A stretch of 64,000 nt of DNA from Treponema sp. GTDB taxonomy: Bacteria > Spirochaetota > Spirochaetia > Treponematales > Breznakiellaceae. A program made the translations under genes and the position numbers. The notes beneath the pieces were generated by a model. It was given only the letters and a program-made list of their open reading frames with translations, did no database searches and was not told where the DNA came from. Each line of letters begins with the position of its first letter. Position 1 is the stretch's first letter. The DNA is taken from contig WRIV01000005.1 in the NCBI GenBank assembly GCA_009782555.1, forward strand, positions 62,001 through 126,000. The letters run 5' to 3'. Shown here in pieces: positions 26,458 to 35,600 of the stretch.

Positions 26458-26745
26458 ATGATTGTATCCATGATTCAGCTTCTTTTTGAAATCCCCGAAA
26501 CTGGGAGTATTAAGGACAAACGGCGAATTGTCAAATCCGTTGTTGAAAAGCTTAAAAACCGCTTTCATTTGAGCGCCGCCGAGGTGGATCTTCATGATTC
26601 CCTTTCTTTTGCCCAAATTGGCGGCGCCATGGTGTCAAATTCATGCGTTTTTGGAGAATCGGTATTGAACAAGGCCCTTAAAATGATCGAAAATGAAACA
26701 TCAATCCGTATTCAAGATGTGAAAATTCATTCCGAGGAGTTTTAG
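26458..26745 (+). CDS. DUF503 family protein
   Basis: The protein matches the DUF503 pattern: MIVSMIQLLFEIPETGSIKD, then KRRIVKSVVEKLKNRFHLSAAEVD and, later, GAMVSNSCVFGESVLNKALKMIE. It is a small ferredoxin-like fold of about 95 residues, often found beside translation or ribosome-maturation genes. I set the start at 26458, where family homology begins; in-frame ATGs at 26449 and 26413 would give longer forms, the longest overlapping the divergent gene. Its biochemical role is unknown. It is the first gene of an apparent operon ending in trmB and ligA. Confidence 0.82.
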   Translation: MIVSMIQLLFEIPETGSIKDKRRIVKSVVEKLKNRFHLSAAEVDLHDSLSFAQIGGAMVSNSCVFGESVLNKALKMIENETSIRIQDVKIHSEEF

Positions 26746-26747
26746 CC

Positions 26748-27404
26748 ATGGCCTGTGTTTTTTTACGGCGAATTTGCCCTGCAGTTTTTGCATTCCTTTT
26801 CGTTCTTCTTACTTCCTGCATAGGGGTTTCCTCCCAGATCAAACTTAACTCCGACGGGTCAGGGACAATGGTTCTGGAATACCGAATATCGCTGGAACTG
26901 GATGACTTTGGAAGACTGGACGAAAATGAAATGCATCTCCCCGTTCCTACCGCAAGGGAGGATATTGAAAGGAGCATTGTCAGAGTCCCCGGACTGAGCC
27001 TGGTTTCCTTTACGCTGGGGCAGGATGGCAAAGATATGGTTTACAGGGCAGAAATTGCCTTTGCTTCGCCGGAAGCGCTGGAGACTTTTTTGGGCGGAGA
27101 AGATCAGCAGTTCAAAATTGATTTTCCCGGAAGACGTATTACGCTGCTCATATCCAGAGGAGAAGACAAAGAAACCGATGATTCATTCCGGGATTTGTTT
27201 GCCGGCGCCTTGGAGGGCTATGTTTTTTCTTTTTCTTTTGTCGTTCCCGGAATGGCAAAAATATCATGGTTTGACGGAAACGGAAGAACAACACAGCAGT
27301 TTCCAGGAACCTGTTCCGCTAAGGACGCAAAGGCGGATTATACCGTATCCATGAAAGATATTCTTTATCTGAATGCTCCTCTAACTCTGGAAATAAGCTG
27401 GTAA
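26748..27404 (+). CDS. Predicted lipoprotein, 218 residues
   Basis: The first 24 residues form a lipoprotein signal (PAVFAFLFVLLTSC, lipobox Cys near residue 24). The mature part looks beta-rich and begins IGVSSQIKLNSDGSGTMVLE, followed by YRISLELDDFG. The opening strand pattern, with a Gly/Ser-Gly turn, is seen in many spirochaete lipoproteins of unknown function. I cannot name a family. It begins 2 bp after the DUF503 stop and its stop overlaps the next start by 1 bp, so co-expression with the 391-residue protein is near certain. Confidence 0.7.
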   Translation: MACVFLRRICPAVFAFLFVLLTSCIGVSSQIKLNSDGSGTMVLEYRISLELDDFGRLDENEMHLPVPTAREDIERSIVRVPGLSLVSFTLGQDGKDMVYRAEIAFASPEALETFLGGEDQQFKIDFPGRRITLLISRGEDKETDDSFRDLFAGALEGYVFSFSFVVPGMAKISWFDGNGRTTQQFPGTCSAKDAKADYTVSMKDILYLNAPLTLEISW

Positions 27405-28579
27405 TGGCTGTAACTGAACGGAAACAATTTATTTCCCTTCCCCTGAAATTTGTTTTTACCGAAGAGGGGGCTTCTGCCCTGATTCGCCAAAATGTAAAGA
27501 TCAACCGCCTAAAAATGGGAGATCAGACCGAAAACTACGGAGTGTTTTTGGAAAAAATAACCCCCGATTTTTTACAGCGCATGGTGCTGATGAATTACAT
27601 TTCAAAAATAGAAGTTTCCGGAGTGGAGCCGGTAGAAAGCCGTTCTGACATCATTGAACTTTCCAAACTGATTGTATTCAGCATCCTCTATCGTACCTAT
27701 GCCGAAGTTTCCCGGGAACAACTTCTGGCTTCAGAACCGGTAAAACAATGGAATCATTCTAATCCTTCCCTGGTGATTGACGGAAAAACCCAGTTTAAGG
27801 AAGGTCAGCTCCAATCTTTTATTGAACAACATCCGGAAGAACTGACGGAGATACAGCAGGATATTTTAAATCCTATTTACAAAAACATTGAGAACGACAG
27901 TTCACTGCAGCCGGACGAAAAAGAAAGCCGCAGAGAGATACTCCAAGGCTTTCTTACTGCGTCTTTTCCCTTGTCGTGGTTTGTACTCTTGAAATTTTAT
28001 AAATCCTTTGAGTTTCAAAAACTGGCCAATAGTTCCCGGTCATGTCTGGTGGAATACCTAAAAAAATCAAATATTGCCGAATATTCATCACTGATGCTGA
28101 TGGAACTTGCTACCAATATAGAAAACCTTAATATCCAGAAAGAAGCCAAACTGCTCTATGGAACCAGCCATGTAGATACAAAACGGGTGGTCCTGGATCC
28201 CAATCTGCGGCTTCCGGTAATTGATTCTCTGCGAAAAAAAAACAGTCTTCTTACCTTTTCCTGGAAATTAGGCGGAACAAGCGTGGCCATAGGGACCAGG
28301 GGCCGTTTTCAGGTTGTTCTTTACGATCAGGATATTCACTATGCGGTCACCAGTGAAAATGTGGCCCAATCAAAGACCGCCGATGTACGGCGTTTTAACC
28401 TTTCCGAGTTTTATAACAAATTGAACAAAAGCGGAAACGATTTGGATCTGGGAATGTTTTATCTTTCTTTTTTAGACGAAGCATGCAAAAATATGGGGAT
28501 CAAGTTTGAATCCATGGTCAATCAATCCCAGCTTTCAGGAATGGGGCAGACCATTACTACTTTAACCTATTCCCTTTAG
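27404..28579 (+). CDS. Unknown protein, 391 residues
   Basis: I do not recognise this protein. It has no signal peptide and no membrane segment. The first 120 residues are mixed (FISLPLKFVFTEEGASALIR, then LKMGDQTENYGVFLEKI). A helical charged middle follows (EELTEIQQDILNPIYKNIEN), and the C-terminal part has a beta-rich segment (LLTFSWKLGGTSVAIGTRGR) and FQVVLYDQDIHYAV. Length and composition suggest a cytoplasmic multi-domain protein. It is flanked closely by two lipoprotein genes (1-bp overlap before, 9-bp gap after), so it may act with them even though it appears cytoplasmic. Confidence 0.65.
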   Translation: MAVTERKQFISLPLKFVFTEEGASALIRQNVKINRLKMGDQTENYGVFLEKITPDFLQRMVLMNYISKIEVSGVEPVESRSDIIELSKLIVFSILYRTYAEVSREQLLASEPVKQWNHSNPSLVIDGKTQFKEGQLQSFIEQHPEELTEIQQDILNPIYKNIENDSSLQPDEKESRREILQGFLTASFPLSWFVLLKFYKSFEFQKLANSSRSCLVEYLKKSNIAEYSSLMLMELATNIENLNIQKEAKLLYGTSHVDTKRVVLDPNLRLPVIDSLRKKNSLLTFSWKLGGTSVAIGTRGRFQVVLYDQDIHYAVTSENVAQSKTADVRRFNLSEFYNKLNKSGNDLDLGMFYLSFLDEACKNMGIKFESMVNQSQLSGMGQTITTLTYSL

Positions 28580-28588
28580 GAGAAAACA

Positions 28589-29251
28589 GTGGTTTTTTCA
28601 AGGCCCGCCATCAGGCATCTGTACCTTTTTTTTCTGTTTTTAATAGCACTGTTTTCCTGTTCTCAGGGAACGCCGGAGATAATTCACGGCTCCCTGGAAC
28701 TGGTATACTATGAAAACGGCGGCAATCCCATGGAGCGGTTTACTTTTTTTATCCTTCCCCGGGATGATGATGGCCTGGAAGACTTGGAGGAACTATGGCT
28801 TTTTCATGATTGGGAAGGTCTTTCCTGGTGTTTTACCAGCAAAAATTGGACTATGGAAACTGCGGACGGAGAGAACTGGATAGGGACAAGAGCTATCGCC
28901 GTCGAAGACGGCACGCTTCCCCGGGGGCAGTTCAGGGCGGTGCTGATTGATAAAGGAGGAAATCGGACTGAACGGCTTTTTAGTTTTGATGCCCCGCCGG
29001 AACAGAGACCCTTTCCCTATCTTGCCATAACCGGAGATCAATATCGTATTTATTCACAATATCCCGAACAAAACCTTCTTGTTTATGATAATGAAGGAAA
29101 TTACCTTCTTACCATTACGCCGCCGGCAGCCGAAGGAAATCTTTCGGCCCTGGGACTTCCTTCTCAGGCGGAATCCATTGCCCTTTGGGCCCGGGATCCT
29201 TCCCGTTTGGTTTCTGCCTTTACCGATATTGTTCCCCTGCACGATTTATAG
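28589..29251 (+). CDS. Predicted lipoprotein, 220 residues
   Basis: It starts with GTG behind AGGAGAAAACA. Residues 1-23 form a lipoprotein signal (LYLFFLFLIALFSCSQG, lipobox Cys near 23). The mature protein is beta-rich (GSLELVYYENGGNPMERFTF) and contains a DRDD-like acidic stretch DDDGLEDLEELW and a YNEGNYLL-type strand region near the end. It may fold as an immunoglobulin- or lipocalin-like domain, but no family is recognised. It lies between the 391-residue unknown protein and trmB. Confidence 0.7.
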   Translation: MVFSRPAIRHLYLFFLFLIALFSCSQGTPEIIHGSLELVYYENGGNPMERFTFFILPRDDDGLEDLEELWLFHDWEGLSWCFTSKNWTMETADGENWIGTRAIAVEDGTLPRGQFRAVLIDKGGNRTERLFSFDAPPEQRPFPYLAITGDQYRIYSQYPEQNLLVYDNEGNYLLTITPPAAEGNLSALGLPSQAESIALWARDPSRLVSAFTDIVPLHDL

Positions 29252-29257
29252 TACCCC

Positions 29258-30013
29258 ATGCCGTCAGGTCGCATAAAAAGCTATGTTCTCCGGTCCGGCA
29301 GGATGAGCCGGGCCCAGGAAAGATCCTACGAAATGGATAAACAATTCCTTATCCCCTATTCTGAAGGATTTACCGGTTTCTACCGGTACTTCGGCAATAC
29401 CAACCCCCTAACAATAGAAATTGGCTTTGGCATGGGGAAGGCTACCGCAGAAATTGCCGCCGCCAATCCGGATCAAAACTATCTAGGCATCGAAGTGTTC
29501 AGGGCGGGGATTGGAAAACTTCTGTGGGAAATTAAAGATCGTTCCCTTTCCAACATCCGGATCATAGAACATGATGCTGTTGAGGTTGTTGAAAAAATGA
29601 TCGCTCCCGGATCCGCGGCAGCGTTTCATCTCTTTTTTCCCGATCCTTGGCCTAAAAAACGGCATCATAAAAGACGGCTTGTTCAGCAGCCTTTTGCGGA
29701 ACTCATTGCTTCCAGGATACAGGATGGAGGATACTTCTACATGACCAGTGACTGGGAAAACTATGCGGAAGAAGCCCTGACGGTTCTTTCCGCCATACCG
29801 GACTTTTTTAACCCCTATGCTAACACCGCATCTAACGGCGAACTAAAATCACTTTCTCTGCATTCGCTGCCCGCAGGGACGATTGGCGGATTTGCGCCAA
29901 AAATTCCCTGGCGTCCGGCAACCAAATTTGAAAAGAAGGGGATTGATAAAAACCACCCCATAAAGGAAATTTATCTTATTAAAAAAGAGGGCATCTCTTA
30001 TGGCGCGGAATAA
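29258..30013 (+). CDS. trmB: tRNA (guanine-N7-)-methyltransferase TrmB
   Basis: TrmB methylates G46 in the variable loop of many tRNAs with S-adenosylmethionine. The 251-residue protein shows the SAM-binding motif IEIGFGMGKATAEIA, the acidic ribose contact GIEVFRAG, and the family signature FPDPWPKKRHHKRRL. The C-terminal ATKFEKKGI segment is also typical. The length is slightly above the usual 220-240 because of a short N-terminal extension (RIKSYVLRSGRMSRAQ). It overlaps ligA by 14 bp. Confidence 0.95.
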   Translation: MPSGRIKSYVLRSGRMSRAQERSYEMDKQFLIPYSEGFTGFYRYFGNTNPLTIEIGFGMGKATAEIAAANPDQNYLGIEVFRAGIGKLLWEIKDRSLSNIRIIEHDAVEVVEKMIAPGSAAAFHLFFPDPWPKKRHHKRRLVQQPFAELIASRIQDGGYFYMTSDWENYAEEALTVLSAIPDFFNPYANTASNGELKSLSLHSLPAGTIGGFAPKIPWRPATKFEKKGIDKNHPIKEIYLIKKEGISYGAE

Positions 30014-31970
30014 AGAACGGATTGAAGCCCTGGAACGGATCATTGTTAAATACCAGGAATCGTATTACAACGGTGAAGCGGAAATAACGGACGCAGAATT
30101 CGACCTCCTCTGGGATGAATTAAAATCCCTTAGTCCAAAAAGTTCCGTTCTAAAAACAGTCGGATCCGGCAGCACCGATGGTTTCCCCAAGGCAAAACAC
30201 CTTATCCCCATGGGAAGCCAGGAAAAAGCCGCCAATCCGGAGGAATTCAGCGTCTGGGCGGAAAAGATGATTAAGAACGGTGACTTCGGCGGCTTTTTGG
30301 TCCAGTACAAATTGGACGGCGCCAGTCTGGAATTGCAGTACGAAAAGGGCAAGCTGGCAAAAGCGATAACCAGGGGAGACGGAATCACGGGAGACGAAAT
30401 CACCGCCAATGCCCGGCGAATGCAGGGAGTACTGACGGAACTGGGAACTCCTTTTTCCGGAGGTGTCCGCGGCGAAGTAGTAATGAGCCGCGAGGTATGG
30501 CAAAAAAAATACCGGGACAAAGCAAATTGCCGGAATGCCGCCAACGGTCTGATGCGCCGCAAAGATGGAACGGGGAGCGAAAACCTAGTGTTTATCACCT
30601 ATGATGTTTCCGTCATTGGAGATGACGGTTTTTTTAAGAACGAAGATAAAAAAATTGCCTGGTTAGCGAAGCAGGGATTTACCGTTACCGAATCAAAAGA
30701 TTTTCCTGATGTGCCGTCGATCATCGCCTACCGGGAAACTGTGGCTGCCCGCCGGGAAAAACTTTCCTTTGACATTGACGGGCTGGTGATTAAGGATAAA
30801 ACTACCGACCCGGCGGACCTGCGCCGTTCCCGGCCTGAGCGGCAAATTGCCTTCAAATTTGAACTGGAAACGGCCTTCAGTACCCTCTGGGAAGTGGAAT
30901 GGAGTGAATCCGGCGCCACCTATACTCCTATTGGGGTGATCGAGCCGGTACGTCTGGCAGGTACCACAGTACAGCGGGTAAACCTTAACAATCCCGATAT
31001 GATCCGGGCCATGGGGCTGCAAATCGGTTCCGCCGTTTCAGTGGTAAAACGGGGAGAAATTATTCCCAAAATAGAAGGACTTGCCCCGCCGGGAGCACTT
31101 AAAACAGGGGCGCTCAGCGAAATTAAATTCCCTGAGATCTGCGGGAGCTGCGGCGCAGCCCTCCAGGACGAAGGAACCCGGCTCTTCTGTCCCAATACGG
31201 CATGTCCCAAGCGGCTCCATCATCGGCTGGAAAAATGGGTTTCCACCCTGGACATTCGGGAACTGGGGGACAAACTCCTGCGGCAGTTGTTTGATTCGGG
31301 CCGGGTCAGGAATATTTCCGGCCTCTATACCCTCGCGGCGGAAGAATTGGCCGGTTATGAACGAATGGGCGAAGCTTCCGCCGCCAAAGTAATCCGCCAT
31401 ATCAGGACAAAACGGGAGCTGCCCCTTCAGGTTTTTATTGCCGGCTTGGACCTGGAAGGGGTGGGGGAGCTGATCATGGAACGGGCCGTTTCCGCCGGTT
31501 ACAATACCCTGGAGAAACTTACAAACGCTTCCATGGCGGACCTTTCCAATGTCTGGGGAATAGGGGAAATTACCGCTGCTACCATCGTTCAGGGTATGAC
31601 GGAATTGAAGGGGGAAATACAGGATATCCTCGATGGAAAAATTGTCAGTATCGCCCCCCCCCTCCGGGAAGAGGATCAACCCCTGCGGAATTTTTCATTT
31701 TGTTTTACCGGGGAATTGCTGACCATAAAACGGAGTATCGCAGAAGAAAAAGTAAAGGCAATGGGAGGCTCCATAAAATCATCGGTGGCAAAGGGCCTTT
31801 CATACCTTGTTACCAACGATACCTGGTCGGGATCGGCAAAAAACAAAAAGGCCAAAGAACTTGGTATTCTCGTTATTGATGAGGAGATTTTTCTTGCTCT
31901 TCTGGAAAAGACTCCGGGCGGAACAAAAACTGCAAAATCCGGCACGGGGGGACAGGGAGAACTGTTTTAG
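30000..31970 (+). CDS. ligA: NAD-dependent DNA ligase LigA
   Basis: LigA seals nicks using NAD+. The 656-residue protein has all domains in order. These are the Ia domain, the adenylation domain with catalytic Lys104 (YKLDGASLE), and the OB-fold around TYTPIGVIEPVRLAGTTV. They are followed by a four-Cys zinc finger (CGSCGAAL and CPNTACPKR), helix-hairpin-helix repeats (LEGVGELIMERAVSAGYNTL), and a C-terminal BRCT domain (about 580-640, FCFTGELLTIKR). No key residue is missing. It overlaps trmB by 14 bp at its start and the convergent 206-residue gene by 4 bp at its end. Confidence 0.96.
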   Translation: MARNKERIEALERIIVKYQESYYNGEAEITDAEFDLLWDELKSLSPKSSVLKTVGSGSTDGFPKAKHLIPMGSQEKAANPEEFSVWAEKMIKNGDFGGFLVQYKLDGASLELQYEKGKLAKAITRGDGITGDEITANARRMQGVLTELGTPFSGGVRGEVVMSREVWQKKYRDKANCRNAANGLMRRKDGTGSENLVFITYDVSVIGDDGFFKNEDKKIAWLAKQGFTVTESKDFPDVPSIIAYRETVAARREKLSFDIDGLVIKDKTTDPADLRRSRPERQIAFKFELETAFSTLWEVEWSESGATYTPIGVIEPVRLAGTTVQRVNLNNPDMIRAMGLQIGSAVSVVKRGEIIPKIEGLAPPGALKTGALSEIKFPEICGSCGAALQDEGTRLFCPNTACPKRLHHRLEKWVSTLDIRELGDKLLRQLFDSGRVRNISGLYTLAAEELAGYERMGEASAAKVIRHIRTKRELPLQVFIAGLDLEGVGELIMERAVSAGYNTLEKLTNASMADLSNVWGIGEITAATIVQGMTELKGEIQDILDGKIVSIAPPLREEDQPLRNFSFCFTGELLTIKRSIAEEKVKAMGGSIKSSVAKGLSYLVTNDTWSGSAKNKKAKELGILVIDEEIFLALLEKTPGGTKTAKSGTGGQGELF

Positions 31971-32587
31971 TCTTCCGGCCCTTCCATGGCCTGAAACTGT
32001 TCCCGTACCGAATAGAGCATGCCAAGTTCCCGGTTAATAGTTTTGCCGTAATCCAGCGTTTTTAACTCGATAATCCGGTAGGCCTCGTCTTCCCAAAACT
32101 CAATCTTTGATAACCGCATGAACCGGAATCGCCTGTCCCGGGCCTTTTCCGCCCAGGATGCCGCTTCGATCCAGTAGTACCGGGCAGCTTCAAAGAACTT
32201 TTCCGCTATATCAAGGCTTTTTAGATTTTCTTCTTTCCATGGGGCATTGTAAAAATAAGCGTGTCTTTTGTTGAATTTATTGGCCAGATACAGGTACTGC
32301 TCTATCATTTTTATATTTAAGTGCATCATGAAAAGACAGCAATATTTTTCGTACTGTAGCTCTGTTTCAATTGGAGCCAGGGCATAAAGGGGATTGGCAA
32401 AATTGGCCTTCAGCGCCTGTTCAAGCCAAAAGATGTTTTCATAGGTATCGTCCGGGTATTGGTTATAGTGGACATGGAACAGCCTGTAATACTGCTCTTT
32501 GTACATGACGAGGTAGGCATCCAGAACCGGCGGGACGCAAAGGCTCGATGCCATAACAAGAAGTAAAACCAGCGCTGTCTTCTTCAT
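31967..32587 (-). CDS. Exported helical protein, 206 residues
   Basis: The start MKKTALVLLLVMASSLCVPPVLDA is a signal peptide, either cleaved after LDA or, less likely, a lipoprotein signal at Cys17. The mature part is almost all helix and rich in Tyr, Glu and Lys (EQALKANFANPLYALAPIET, then KFFEAARYYWIEAASWAEKA), resembling TPR-like or helical-bundle periplasmic proteins. No family is recognised. It is divergent from tamB with a 44-bp gap, so both may share regulatory DNA. That position beside tamB-bamA-skp suggests a link to outer-membrane biogenesis, but this is inference only. Confidence 0.68.
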   Translation of the reverse strand: MKKTALVLLLVMASSLCVPPVLDAYLVMYKEQYYRLFHVHYNQYPDDTYENIFWLEQALKANFANPLYALAPIETELQYEKYCCLFMMHLNIKMIEQYLYLANKFNKRHAYFYNAPWKEENLKSLDIAEKFFEAARYYWIEAASWAEKARDRRFRFMRLSKIEFWEDEAYRIIELKTLDYGKTINRELGMLYSVREQFQAMEGPED

Positions 32588-32631
32588 CTTTTCTATTTAT
32601 CGGCAATTTCTAAAAAATACCGATACTGATA

Positions 32632-35600
32632 ATGGTAATTACTGTCCAAAGCAGTTATGATCATAGCATAGGAAAAAAGGTGGATACCGCTAGCACCAAG
32701 CGTATAATGCTTGCAGAATTGTTTATTTTTTTGACCCTGGCGGGAAGCACCGCCCTCCTGTTTCAGCCCCTTATGACGTTAATTAACAGGCATATCACGG
32801 TGGTCAGGGAAAGGTTTATCAAGGTTGGAGAAGTTATTTTGGATCGGCCCATCCGTTATGGGTCCATGGGTCCTTCCCTTATTGGATCGGTAGAAATTCG
32901 GGATATTGTCATCGGTGCTGAACCTGATCCCCTGGCTGCGGTTCAAAGTCTTTACTTTGAATATTCCCTATGGGATCTCCTTAGGGGAAAGGGGCTGGGG
33001 GCCATTCGATATCTGGTTTTGGAAGGGCCCCAATTTTCTTTTGATTCCAAAAGGGATGGGGATCTAAAAAACCTTGCCGGAAAAGGCCAACTTGTTCTGC
33101 CGGCTAAATGCCTGTTTGTTGTCAAGGATGGCGCCATTTCTTTTTCCACGGGAAGAACCACCCTGTCCGCCTCTGATATTTTTCTATCAGGAGAAATCCG
33201 GGATCATCTAATCAGCCTGGATGGGTCGTGGCAGAAAAACCAATATAGGGATGGGGAAATAACCCTGGCAGGAAATGTTACCGGTTCATTTTCACAGAAG
33301 CTGGACCGGGGAAATATGGCCATAACCATTGATACTATCGAAGGCAAGGGGTTTACAGTAAACAGAATTGACCTGGGCCTTTCTTTTTTTGAAGACCGGA
33401 TTGTTTTTAAACGGTCAGACGACGGCCTTCCCCTGACGCTTTCAGCGGAGTATTTTCACAAAACCGGCGGATTTTCGGGATCCTTTTCGGCGGATCGTTT
33501 TTCACCTGGCAGTATGGTTCGTTTTTTTGGACCCCTGGAAAATTTTGCGCCGGTCCTGGCACTGTACATCTCGGGCACTGCCGGTTTTTCCTTCGAAAAA
33601 GGCAGGAATGAACGCGACACAACAGGTCTAACAGATCTGGCGTACCGCTTTTTACTTTCTGCGGAGGGTCCGCCGGATCTAGAAAATAGTCCCATACGGA
33701 ATTTTATCTTTGAAGGAGAAGGCAGCGATCGCCAGATCAATTTTTATCAGTTTGTAATCGGCGCCCGGCGCGGTTCGGCCCGGTATACGGGGGACATCCT
33801 GTTTGATCCGCTGCTTCCGGAAGGTTCTTTGTCTTTTTCTGGGTTCAGCCTTACCGGAAACGGCAGTGCCAATGGAACCATTTCCTTTTCCCGCACCGGA
33901 ATGGGGGCTGTCCTGGCTTCTCCTTCCCTTTACCTGGGGGAGACGGTTCTTACTTCTCTTAGCGGAGAATTTATCCGCCACAACGGTGGAGGAAACTACA
34001 CTTTATTTTTTAACCGCGGCCAGGGCTTAAAAAATTCCTTTGAAAGCCGGGGATCCCTTACCGGAACCCCCGGTTATTTGGAAGGGACCGTCGAAGTACG
34101 GGATTTTTATATCTCCGATCTTGTTAATATGGTCCGGCCCTTTATTATGCTGGAATCTTCCTATGACGGCATGATGCAAAAAACCCGCCTCAGTTCATTA
34201 GTTTTTTTTGATACCGATTTTTACACAGTGAATTATCACAGTAATAATTTTGAGATATCTTACGGATCAGAAACCGCTCTTATTGCCTCTATCGAAGGCA
34301 GCGAAAAGCACCTGGAATTACATGGCGATCTGGGACAGCTTTTCTTTGGTATTAATGCCGATTTTTTAGACCTCCGGAATATTAATTTCAACTGCTGGAT
34401 CGATTATCTCGATTTTGCCTACAATTTTGAAGGAAGGATACAAAACCAAAACTATTTTACGATTCAGGACGATCATGGTCTTTCGGCATGGGCTTTAAAT
34501 GACGAAGGACACTGGACCGGATCCGTATCCGGCAGGGTAATTCCTATACCGTACCGGGGCCGCCGAGCCTACCTGAACCTTGATGCGTCGCTGGTTTACC
34601 ATAATTCCGCCGCCTGGAATGTCGGCATGGAACGTCTTGAAATCCGGGAATACCATGGACCCACAGAAATCTCTATCCGGGGACAAGCCAACCAGCACGG
34701 GCTCAACTTGGATAGGGTGTACTATACCGATAAGGCCGGCCCCCTTTTCGGTTCCGGAGCGGCAGTCTGGAACAGCAATTTTTCAATCATAGACGGTTCC
34801 TTGGTCCTTGCAGATCTGGAGGAAGCGGAAATGCTGGCGGGGGATCTTTTTTATGAATCTGGAAGGCTGGATTTCCGGGGGAAACTAACCGGTTTTAAGA
34901 GTGAACGAATTGTACCGGGGGGGAAATTCCTAGTTTCAGGGGAAGCCCACGGCGGCATTTCCAAAGACGGATACTATCTGGTAAGCCTTTCTCTGGATTC
35001 TCTTGCCGGCAAAATAGGGGAAAATACTCTTCTTCTTTCCGGTATGGCTCTGTTGGATCCGGAAAGGATACTTCTTTCCCAGACTTTTAGTACCCTAGGA
35101 AACATACAGTCCGCAATTTCCTATGCTTCCCTGGATAAAAATGCGGGCCGTCTGGAAACGGAATTACAGCTTTCCGGAACGGTAAATGAACAAGACCTGG
35201 GAATACTTTTATCTCTGGGCGTTAATTTCCTGCCCATGAAAACCTGGCTGGATATGGAAAGCCTGTCCTCTCTTTCGGGAATTCTGGATATCAAGTATGC
35301 CTATGTCAATGAAAAGCAAACAAAGTCCCCCGCTAGTTTTGCTTTTACCAGGACTCCTCACGAAACGGAAAAATCCGGGGCTCTATACCGCCTGTCCGGC
35401 GGCCCTCAGAATATGATAAATGCGGAATTCAACGAAACCAGTCCCGGCGGCGGTGTTTTTTACCTTTCTCTGGGTAGTCCTTTTCCTGTTCATGGAATAA
35501 TAACCGGTGTTTTGGAGGGAAAAACCTTCGATGCATTTGTTTCAGAAATTTTTGTGGATTTAAAGGAGCTTTGGGATATCATCCCTATCAAAAAAACCGT

